Shown: positions 1 through 5,565 of the stretch, piece by piece | Layout of the letters: every line of letters starts with the position of its first letter | How positions within the stretch are numbered: position 1 is the stretch's first letter | NCBI GenBank assembly: GCA_903921135.1 | Contig: CAIXOY010000438.1 | Span: 1-6,363 of the forward strand | Source: an uncultured Gammaproteobacteria bacterium | GTDB taxonomy: Bacteria; Pseudomonadota; Gammaproteobacteria; Pseudomonadales; UBA5518 | Length of the DNA: 6,363 nucleotides | Direction: 5' to 3' | The notes under the pieces: model-generated | Database searches by the model: none | What the model saw: the letters and a program-made list of their open reading frames with translations, nothing else | What the model was told of the DNA's origin: nothing | Position numbers and translations under genes: made by a program

Positions 1-75
1 CAGATGCGGCGCGCCGGCAAAGAGGCGCTTGAAGACGGCGTCGTTCTTGGGATCGAGGAGCGGTGCGGCGTCCAT
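1..75 (-). CDS. Rpn family / PD-(D/E)XK nuclease-transposase, N-terminal fragment
   Basis: The ATG at 75-73 opens a frame of 25 codons that runs off the left edge. It contains LLDPKNDAVFKRLFAG at residues 6-21. That string closely matches the conserved N-terminus of Rpn-type proteins (PD-(D/E)XK nuclease family transposase, usually about 280-310 aa), which typically begin with 'LLDPKNDxVFKxLFG'. Known members promote RecA-independent recombination and act as DNA endonucleases; many are found near mobile DNA or as degraded copies. The catalytic residues lie outside the window, so activity and intactness cannot be judged. A purine-rich GGAAGGAA sits 8 nt upstream of the ATG and supports this start. 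The gene is divergent from glmU. The family call rests on one short but distinctive motif. Confidence 0.72.
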   Translation of the reverse strand, partial: MDAAPLLDPKNDAVFKRLFAGAPHL

Positions 76-83
76 GCCGGTGA

Positions 84-91
84 TTCCTTCC
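84..91 (-). promoter_or_regulatory. Ribosome binding site of the Rpn-like gene
   Basis: Read on the minus strand this is GGAAGGAA, 8 nt before the ATG at 75. It is a good Shine-Dalgarno match at normal spacing and fixes the start of the partial gene. Confidence 0.6.
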
Positions 92-305
92 GTGGGTGGT
101 GGCGCGGCGGGTGCCGGGCTGGAGGAAGGCTAGGGGCGCAGGGCGACCCGCGTCTGTAGGAAATGTCGGATAGTGCGGGGCCATGACGTGAGCCCTCTGA
201 CGCAGTCGCGCGCATGGCGCGCTCCCACATCCGATCCTCGACCCGGCACGACCTCTCGCAGGAAATTGAACTATCCTTCCCGCTCACCGTACCGCCACTC
301 GCAAA

Positions 306-310
306 AAGGT
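306..310 (+). promoter_or_regulatory. Ribosome binding site of glmU (GTG start)
   Basis: AAGGT follows an A-run at 303-307 and leaves 10 nt before the GTG at 321. The spacing is slightly long but usable. Together with the GlmU N-terminal motif beginning a few residues later, it supports GTG 321 as the start; no better in-frame ATG precedes it. Confidence 0.5.
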
Positions 311-320
311 CGGGCTACCC

Positions 321-1685
321 GTGACTCTCGATGTCGTGATCCTCGCCGCCGGTCAAGGCACCCGGATGAAATCCGCGCTACCCAAGGTTCTGCACCCTCT
401 GGCCGGGAAGCCCTTGCTCCAGCACGTCATCGACGCAGCCCTCGCACTCCGGCCCGAAGGCCTGCACATCGTGATTGGCCATGGTGCAGAACGCGTGAAA
501 ACCGCAGTCACCGCGCCCGCTGCGCGATGGGTGCTGCAGGCGGAGCAACTTGGCACTGGCCATGCGGTGCAACAGGCGGCCCCCTCACTCAGGGGCGGTG
601 GAACCACTCTTATCCTCTACGGCGATGTGCCCCTGATTGGCCAGCAGAGTTTGCAAAGCTTGCTCGCCGTCGCGGCACGCGGCGCGCTCGGACTCCTCAC
701 CGTGGAGCTTGCCGACCCCACCGGTTATGGGCGCATCCTGCGTGATGCCCACGGTAGCGTCAGGGCGATCGTCGAGCACAAGGACGCGTCAGACGCAGAG
801 CGCGCCATCCGGGAGGTCAACACGGGCATCATGGCCGTGCCCACTTCCCGCCTCTGCGGGTGGCTTGATCAACTGCAGAACCACAACTCCCAGCGCGAGT
901 ACTACCTGACCGACATCATCGCGATGGCGGCCGGCAGCGGCGTGCGCGTCGAAGCCGTTACCGCTTCCGGTGAAACAGAAGTCGCCGGCGTGAACGATAG
1001 GGCACAGCTCGCCACTCTCGAGCGCGCGGCGCAGGCTGCCAGAGCACGGCAACTGATGCTCGCCGGTGTCACTCTGCTCGACCCGGCGCGCATCGATATC
1101 CGTGGCAGCGTGCGCCACGGCGCGGATGTGAGCATCGACATCAACGTGATCTTCGAGGGCGACAATACCCTCGGCAGTAACGTCAGCATCGGCGCAGGCT
1201 GTGTGCTGAAAAATGTCGAGATCGGTGATGGCGTCACCATCCATCCGCACTCGGTAATCGAAGGCGCCCGCATCGCCGCTGGCTGCAGCGTGGGACCCTT
1301 CGCGCGGTTGCGCCCCGGCACACGCATGGGTGAGGGCGCGAAGATCGGCAACTTCGTCGAAACCAAAAAAGCCGACATCGGCGCCCACAGCAAGATCAGC
1401 CACCTGAGCTATGTGGGTGATGCCGTGCTGGGCGAAGACGTGAATGTCGGTGCCGGCACCATCACCTGCAATTACGATGGCGTGAACAAATTCGAGACAC
1501 GCATCGGCGACGGAGCCTTCATCGGCTCGAACACCGCGCTGGTCGCGCCCGTTACCGTGGGCGCGCACGCTACGGTCGGCGCTGGGTCGGTGATCACCAC
1601 TTCTGTACCTGAAAACACGCTTGCCGTCGCGCGAGGAAAACAGCGAAATATCGACGGCTGGAAGCGCCCGGAAAAGGAATCCTGA
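321..1685 (+). CDS. glmU: Bifunctional GlmU: GlcN-1-P acetyltransferase / GlcNAc-1-P uridyltransferase
   Basis: This cytoplasmic enzyme catalyses the last two steps to UDP-GlcNAc: acetyl-CoA-dependent N-acetylation of glucosamine-1-phosphate, then UTP-dependent uridylation. The 454-aa length is normal (E. coli 456). The N-terminal pyrophosphorylase domain (about 1-230) shows LAAGQGTRMKSALPK, with R15 and K22 matching E. coli R18 and K25. It also has QLGTGHA at 76-82, YGDVPL at 100-105 with the metal-binding D102, EVNTGI and YYLTDI. From about residue 250 a left-handed beta-helix of hexapeptide repeats follows, with R331, K349 and catalytic H361 (E. coli R333, K351, H363), then NVGAGTITCNYDG and a short C-terminal arm. 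All key residues are present, so it should be active in both reactions. Start codon is GTG. glmS follows 2 nt after the stop, so the pair is almost certainly co-transcribed. Confidence 0.97.
   Translation: MTLDVVILAAGQGTRMKSALPKVLHPLAGKPLLQHVIDAALALRPEGLHIVIGHGAERVKTAVTAPAARWVLQAEQLGTGHAVQQAAPSLRGGGTTLILYGDVPLIGQQSLQSLLAVAARGALGLLTVELADPTGYGRILRDAHGSVRAIVEHKDASDAERAIREVNTGIMAVPTSRLCGWLDQLQNHNSQREYYLTDIIAMAAGSGVRVEAVTASGETEVAGVNDRAQLATLERAAQAARARQLMLAGVTLLDPARIDIRGSVRHGADVSIDINVIFEGDNTLGSNVSIGAGCVLKNVEIGDGVTIHPHSVIEGARIAAGCSVGPFARLRPGTRMGEGAKIGNFVETKKADIGAHSKISHLSYVGDAVLGEDVNVGAGTITCNYDGVNKFETRIGDGAFIGSNTALVAPVTVGAHATVGAGSVITTSVPENTLAVARGKQRNIDGWKRPEKES
1674..1678 (+). promoter_or_regulatory. 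Ribosome binding site of glmS inside the glmU 3' end
   Basis: AAGGA, within the last codons of glmU, lies 9 nt before the glmS ATG at 1688. It confirms the glmS start and implies that ribosomes finishing glmU pass over the glmS initiation site. Confidence 0.7.
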
Positions 1686-1687
1686 AC

Positions 1688-3520
1688 ATGTGCGGAATCG
1701 TCGGAGCAGTGGCGCAGCGCCAGGTGAGCGGCATCCTGATCGAGGGACTGCGCCGGCTTGAGTACCGGGGATACGATTCAGCTGGCGTTGCGCTTATCGA
1801 CGCGAGCGGCAACATCGGTTGCACCCGCCGGGTGGGCAAGGTTGCGGCCTTGAGCGAGAGCCTCGACAGCGAGCCATTGAACGGCACCACCGGCATCGCC
1901 CACACGCGCTGGGCCACGCACGGTAAACCCACTGAAGCCAATGCACACCCGCATCGCAGTGCCGGCCGCGTGGCGCTGGTGCACAACGGCATCATCGAGA
2001 ACCACGTGGAACTGCGCGAGGAACTGCGCGCCGCTGGCTATGTCTTCAGCTCCGAAACCGACACCGAAGTGATCGTCCACCTGATCGACCAGCTGCGCCA
2101 GCAGGGCGCGAGCCTGCTCGATGCCGTGAAGCGCGCCATTCCCCGTCTGGACGGCGCCTTTGCCATCGCCGTGATCGCGAGCGACGAGCCGCACCGCCTG
2201 GTGGCCGCGCGCAAAGGCAGCCCGCTTGTGGTGGGCATCGGCATCGGTGAGCACTTCGTGGCCTCTGACCAGATGGCGATCCGTCAGGTCACCGACCGCG
2301 TGATTTTCCTCGAGGAAGGCGACGTGGTGGAGCTCACCACGCTCGGTGTACGCATCTGCGACGCGATGGGCCGTGATGCGCAGCGCGCCATCGAGCAAAT
2401 GGGCGACCATGCGGACTCCGCGGAGAAAGGCCGCTTCCGCCACTACATGCTGAAGGAAATCCACGAGCAGCCGCGTGCCGTTGCCAACACCCTGCGCGGG
2501 CGCATCGGCAGCAAGCGGATCCTGGAGCAAGCGCTGGGTGTTGCCGCTGACGAGGTCTTCGACGGTATCGCCGCGGTGCAGATCGTGGCCTGTGGCACCA
2601 GCTATCACTCGGGGCTGGTTGCGCGTTACTGGATCGAGGAACACGTGGGAATTCCCTGCGCCGTCGAGATCGCGAGCGAGTTCCGCTACCGCAAACTCGT
2701 CGTCTCCAAAGACACGCTTTTCGTCACCATCTCGCAGTCCGGTGAAACCGCAGACACGCTCGCTGCGCTGCGTCTTGCGCAGACGCTGGGTTACAAGGCC
2801 ACGCTCGCCATCTGCAACGTGCCGCAGTCCTCGCTGGTGCGCGAATCGCAACTCGCGATCATGACCGAGGCCGGCCCCGAGATCGGCGTGGCCTCCACCA
2901 AGGCCTTCACCACGCAGCTCGTCGCGCTGATGCTGCTCACGGCCGTGCTGGCAAAACGCCATGGGGCCAGCGAAGAGGCCGAGCGCAGCTTCGTCGATGC
3001 CATGCACACGTTGCCCGCGCTGATCGACCGCGTGCTGCAACTCGACGAGCGCATCCGCGAGGTCGCCGAGCATTTCGTCGAGAAACGCCATGCGCTTTTC
3101 CTGGGGCGTGGCGCGCAGTATCCGGTGGCGCTGGAAGGCGCACTGAAGCTGAAGGAAATTTCCTACATCCACGCAGAGGCCTATGCGGCCGGCGAACTGA
3201 AACACGGACCGCTCGCGCTGGTGGACGACGACATGCCCGTGGTCACCGTCGCGCCCAACAACGAGCTGCTGGAAAAGCTGCGATCCAATCTGGCCGAGGT
3301 GCAGGCGCGCGGCGGCCAGCTCTATGTATTCGCCGACGAACAGGCCGGCTTCACTGACAGCGACACCGTCACCGTGGTGCAGATGCCGCATGTGCCTGCG
3401 CTTCTCGAGCCCGTTGTTTACACCGTACCCCTGCAACTGCTCGCTTATCACGTGGCGGTGATGAAGGGCACGGATGTGGATCAGCCGAGGAATCTGGCGA
3501 AGTCGGTTACGGTGGAGTGA
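1688..3520 (+). CDS. glmS: Glutamine-fructose-6-phosphate aminotransferase (isomerizing)
   Basis: GlmS converts fructose-6-phosphate and glutamine to glucosamine-6-phosphate and glutamate, the first committed step of amino-sugar synthesis in the cytoplasm. The 610-aa length is standard. Cys2, exposed after Met removal (MCGIVG), is the N-terminal nucleophile of the class II glutaminase domain (about 2-220). That domain also shows EYRGYDSAG, HTRWATHG at 72-79 and HNGIIEN with N100 and G101. Two SIS sugar-isomerase domains follow. They carry CGTS at 302-305, SQSGET at 349-354, catalytic E490, H506 and K605 (E. coli E488, H504, K603), and the ending DVDQPRNLAKSVTVE. Nothing is missing. It is the second gene of the glmU-glmS operon. 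There is no room for a glmS ribozyme in the 2-nt junction, as expected outside Firmicutes. Post-transcriptional control in the manner of the enterobacterial GlmZ sRNA cannot be seen here. Confidence 0.98.
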   Translation: MCGIVGAVAQRQVSGILIEGLRRLEYRGYDSAGVALIDASGNIGCTRRVGKVAALSESLDSEPLNGTTGIAHTRWATHGKPTEANAHPHRSAGRVALVHNGIIENHVELREELRAAGYVFSSETDTEVIVHLIDQLRQQGASLLDAVKRAIPRLDGAFAIAVIASDEPHRLVAARKGSPLVVGIGIGEHFVASDQMAIRQVTDRVIFLEEGDVVELTTLGVRICDAMGRDAQRAIEQMGDHADSAEKGRFRHYMLKEIHEQPRAVANTLRGRIGSKRILEQALGVAADEVFDGIAAVQIVACGTSYHSGLVARYWIEEHVGIPCAVEIASEFRYRKLVVSKDTLFVTISQSGETADTLAALRLAQTLGYKATLAICNVPQSSLVRESQLAIMTEAGPEIGVASTKAFTTQLVALMLLTAVLAKRHGASEEAERSFVDAMHTLPALIDRVLQLDERIREVAEHFVEKRHALFLGRGAQYPVALEGALKLKEISYIHAEAYAAGELKHGPLALVDDDMPVVTVAPNNELLEKLRSNLAEVQARGGQLYVFADEQAGFTDSDTVTVVQMPHVPALLEPVVYTVPLQLLAYHVAVMKGTDVDQPRNLAKSVTVE

Positions 3521-3552
3521 GGCACAGCAGTCAGTCTGTTGACTGAGTGCCT
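3520..3552. terminator. Candidate hairpin terminator after glmS, between convergent genes
   Basis: The outer stem AGGCAC (3520-3525) pairs with GTGCCT (3547-3552). The inner stem CAGTCA (3528-3533) pairs with TGACTG (3540-3545) around loop GTCTGT. A 2x1 internal loop separates the two 6-bp stems. The first paired base is the last base of the glmS stop codon. No T-tract follows on either strand (CTTGCCCTC rightward), so intrinsic termination would be weak. It could instead protect the 3' end after Rho-dependent or processed termination. Its position 6 nt from the stop of the opposing gene suggests it may serve both strands. Confidence 0.5.
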
Positions 3553-3557
3553 TGCCC

Positions 3558-4160
3558 TCAGAACTTCTCCAGCGCCTTCGTATTGCTGTAACCATCAACT
3601 TTCTGGAGCCCTTCGTGCTCCGCGTTCGGCGCCGTTTGCTCGTTGTCCAGGGAGCCTGAAATACTTCCCGACAGCCGCTCCGCAGAGCGGATCGTTTCCG
3701 GCTTGATGCCCACGCTGACACGCATTTCCCGCCCCGGCGTATAGCAGTCACCCAGCGTTACCGCACCGCGCAGGAGCGCGCGGGAGGAATTGCGCAGCGT
3801 TTTGACGCGCACCACCAGTTCCTCGCGTGTGGCGGATTTGCCTTCCGCGCTGGAGACCTTGGATTCGTTCACCACGCGGTTCACGACCTCATCGCTGTTG
3901 ATGTCCTCGGACATGAACTTCGAGATGAGCGACTTGGCTTCCATCGTGGCCTCATCACGCGCGTCCTGCACCGAGTCCATGTCGTCCAATGTCACGCTCA
4001 CCGAGGATGTGGCCAGTATCTTGGTGCCGCCGGCCACGTCCTCGACGTTGATGCCGTCGCTGTAGGGATACTCGTTGCAGCCGCCACCGCCGAACGCCGA
4101 CAGGGAGGCGCCTGCGGCAATCACAACTGCTACCTGCAACAAGCGGACGTGCATTCTCAT
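3558..4160 (-). CDS. Exported protein of unknown function, LPP20/FlgT-N-like (200 aa)
   Basis: I do not recognise a characterised homologue. Residues 1-22 form a Sec-type signal peptide: basic MRMHVR, a hydrophobic core LLQVAVVIAAGASL, and possible cleavage after SLSA. A Cys at 28 follows FGGGG, but Gly at its -3 position makes this a poor lipobox. The mature protein has a strand ILATSSVSVTL (48-58), a helix DARDEATMEAKSLISKFM (67-83), a charged region, then ALLRGAVTLGDCY (128-140) and strand REMRVSVGI (144-152). Its last 48 residues are polar and probably disordered. This strand-helix-strand order resembles LPP20-type and FlgT N-terminal envelope domains; the resemblance is inferred from pattern. 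C28 and C139 are the only cysteines and could form a disulfide. The gene lies 33 nt downstream of the 420-aa exported protein and is probably in its operon. Confidence 0.8.
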   Translation of the reverse strand: MRMHVRLLQVAVVIAAGASLSAFGGGGCNEYPYSDGINVEDVAGGTKILATSSVSVTLDDMDSVQDARDEATMEAKSLISKFMSEDINSDEVVNRVVNESKVSSAEGKSATREELVVRVKTLRNSSRALLRGAVTLGDCYTPGREMRVSVGIKPETIRSAERLSGSISGSLDNEQTAPNAEHEGLQKVDGYSNTKALEKF

Positions 4161-4169
4161 ATCTCTGCG

Positions 4170-4175
4170 CTCCTG
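4170..4175 (-). promoter_or_regulatory. Ribosome binding site of the 200-aa exported protein
   Basis: On the minus strand this reads CAGGAG, 9 nt before the ATG at 4160. Spacing favours this ATG over the second in-frame ATG (4154), which would lie 15 nt away. It also shows that the gene has its own strong translation start despite the short gap to its upstream neighbour. Confidence 0.7.
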
Positions 4176-4193
4176 TGATCGTTATTCGTGTGC

Positions 4194-5456
4194 TCAGGGA
4201 AGTGCATAACCCACTTCCACGCTCTTGACCTTCTCCAATTGGCTGGCCTGCAGGTTCATCACAAGGTAGAGCCGCTTCTCGGGGAACAGTGCCACGCCAT
4301 TCTGTACGCTGAAGCAGCCCAGATCATAGGCGCTCCCGATGTTCAGGTGCGCCAGATAGTCCTCGGATCCGTCCCTCCCGTAGTGGATCCGTGGATCACG
4401 GACAACGAAGAGCTCGCGCTGTGCAGGGTTCAGCATCTCCAGCAGGACCTGACCGTCCGCACCTTTGAGTTGCACGCGCAGCTGCGGGAGTTTCTCGTGA
4501 TTGCGAACCACGAAGTCTCCGAAGCCCGTACCGAAGAAAAACAGACGCCACGATTCGCGCTTGCGAAGGTTGAAGTTCCACTCGTCGTCGTTCTGCTCCT
4601 GCTCGAGAAGCACGTCGGTGAACAGGAAAAGATCTGACGGCGCGCTGAAGCTGTGCAGCCCTACCAACATGCCACGTTTCTCATAGACGCCCTGCGGCAG
4701 CCTCGAGTAGCAGCTGCCCGTATTCGTGACGAGCCTCTCGCGGTCTGCGGCGATGTTTGTGAAGGCCTCGCGTGCGTTGTCCAAGAAGCCTTCTTGCAGG
4801 CTGATCTGTACGGGAATCACGATAGTCGTGGGCGAGAGCATGTCCGGTCTTATACCCAGCGCCTGCTGGAACTCCGGGTCGAGTTGCGCGTAGACCAGCG
4901 GTTCGCCGGTCCGCATTTCCGAGACTTCTCCGCTCAGCGCCGGCATCAGTATCTTCTGGAGGAGGATGTCCTGCGCCGAGGTGGCGTTACGCTCCGCGGC
5001 GGCCACCTGTGCGAACACATTGCTGCCGATGGCCACCTCGTCCGAGGCCAGTTTTTTCACGTAGGCCTTGAATTCGCTGACGCGCACGCCGACCTCTGCC
5101 TCCACCCGCACCAGGCCGCCGTCCTGTATCACCTCCAGGCTGCGGAAGCTCGCGATGGAGCCTTGCGAGAACTCGCTCATACGCGTGTCTATGCTTTTTG
5201 TGAGCGACTGTACGCCGGCGCGTATTTCTGTGCGCTTGGCGATCTGTTTCTCGGTATCGATGAAGGTGCCTACCACCTGCGTCAGCGCGTTCTCGGCCGC
5301 ATTGCGCGAGGCGCTTTCCACCGTACTGCCGACGCCTGATGCCAGCACCACTTCCACCTCGCCCTGTGCATGGGCGTGCTGCAGCCATGCCGTCAACACG
5401 AGCGCGAGTGTGGCGAAAATGCGGATGAAACCACGGGTGTGTGCAAGATCAGACAT
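4194..5456 (-). CDS. Exported protein of unknown function with FlgT-N-like N-terminal domain (420 aa)
   Basis: No characterised homologue is recognised. The start is placed at ATG 5456 because the protein then begins with a clean signal peptide: R8/R12 before the hydrophobic stretch IFATLALVLTAWL, and an AHA|Q cleavage site at residue 30. The frame stays open upstream to 5792, but that part overlaps the deaD end and is a shadow. The mature N-terminus has VEVVLASGVGSTVESASRNAAENALTQVVGTFI (34-66) and ends in GGLVRVEAEVGVRV (113-126). This pattern, 'GxGxxxxxAxxxAxxxAxxxxVGTxxD' then 'RVxxxV', is typical of secreted proteins with FlgT_N/LPP20-like domains. Residues about 140-420 are mostly predicted beta strands with no motif I can name. 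C249 (GSCY) and C381 (LGCF) are the only cysteines. The ribosome binding site is weak (GGA, 6 nt before the ATG). Location is probably periplasmic or outer-membrane associated. The 200-aa exported gene follows. Confidence 0.82.
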   Translation of the reverse strand: MSDLAHTRGFIRIFATLALVLTAWLQHAHAQGEVEVVLASGVGSTVESASRNAAENALTQVVGTFIDTEKQIAKRTEIRAGVQSLTKSIDTRMSEFSQGSIASFRSLEVIQDGGLVRVEAEVGVRVSEFKAYVKKLASDEVAIGSNVFAQVAAAERNATSAQDILLQKILMPALSGEVSEMRTGEPLVYAQLDPEFQQALGIRPDMLSPTTIVIPVQISLQEGFLDNAREAFTNIAADRERLVTNTGSCYSRLPQGVYEKRGMLVGLHSFSAPSDLFLFTDVLLEQEQNDDEWNFNLRKRESWRLFFFGTGFGDFVVRNHEKLPQLRVQLKGADGQVLLEMLNPAQRELFVVRDPRIHYGRDGSEDYLAHLNIGSAYDLGCFSVQNGVALFPEKRLYLVMNLQASQLEKVKSVEVGYALP

Positions 5457-5565
5457 CGGGGATCCGTTGCAGCGAGTAGGACTTGCCGACGCCCGGGCAG
5501 CCGGCCACAGGGTCCGCAGTCTCGCCGGGGGCCGCTCCGATGACAAGCGGCCCCCGATCAGAGGA
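5449..5565 (-). other. 38-codon open frame with a Walker A string after the deaD stop
   Basis: Immediately after the deaD TGA (5568-5566), and in the same frame, 38 codons stay open to a TGA at 5451-5449. They include a P-loop match GCPGVGKS at 5502-5479, followed by YSLQRIPDV. The last 17 codons end in G or C in all but two cases, like the real genes here. No ATG is present; a GTG at 5508-5506 sits just before the motif. The terminal TGA lies within ATGTCTGA, overlapping the start of the 420-aa gene. It could be a remnant of a P-loop NTPase gene, a tiny coupled leader, a read-through tail of DeaD, or chance. I do not claim a function. Confidence 0.2.
5526..5556 (-). terminator. Perfect 11-bp hairpin downstream of deaD
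   Basis: CGGGGGCCGCT (5526-5536) and AGCGGCCCCCG (5546-5556) are exact inverted repeats around a 9-nt loop. The hairpin begins 9 nt after the deaD stop on the minus strand, the usual place for a terminator, and is extremely stable (10 of 11 pairs are G-C). No T-tract follows (GGCGAGAC), so it is not a canonical intrinsic terminator. It may stop or pause transcription, or stabilise the deaD 3' end, and it separates deaD from the 420-aa exported gene. Confidence 0.6.

Larger units (their letters stand above)
76..320. other. Divergent intergenic region upstream of glmU
   Basis: This 245-nt gap separates the leftward Rpn-like gene from glmU. I see no credible gene in it. It should hold promoters for both directions. 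The best rightward -35 candidate is TTGAAC at 266-271, but the matching -10 region around 289-295 (GTACCGC) is poor, so no promoter is assigned firmly. A GCGCGC-ATG-GCGCGC inverted repeat at 208-222 could form a 6-bp stem with a 3-nt loop. With self-complementary GC arms in GC-rich DNA it may be fortuitous. Confidence 0.4.

Noticed and set aside
266..294. Sigma-70 promoter for glmU (TTGAAC -35)
   Set aside because: The -35 hexamer is good, but no acceptable -10 hexamer lies at 16-18 nt spacing, so it is mentioned only as a weak candidate within the intergenic entry.
173..745. 190-codon plus-strand frame beginning upstream of glmU
   Set aside because: Most of it overlaps glmU out of frame. 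The product is Arg/Pro/Ser-rich with no domain and no clear ribosome binding site.
789..1568. 259-codon open frame antisense to glmU
   Set aside because: Its Ala/Asp/His-rich translation mirrors the hexapeptide-repeat codons of GlmU and has no recognisable domain. It is a shadow of the real gene.
1686..1687. Possible glmS ribozyme or riboswitch between glmU and glmS
   Set aside because: The genes are 2 nt apart, leaving no room for the ribozyme, which is a Firmicutes-type element placed in a 5' leader.
1778..3751. Long 657-codon open frame antisense to glmS
   Set aside because: It lies opposite an intact, fully conserved glmS, and its translation is the His/Arg/Ala/Gly-rich composition expected from the complement of GC-rich coding DNA. 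It also crosses into the opposing gene region.
4653..5339. 228-codon plus-strand frame opposite the 420-aa exported gene
   Set aside because: The opposite strand encodes a protein with a signal peptide and a recognisable domain pattern. This frame is His/Arg/Ala/Leu-rich with no motif.
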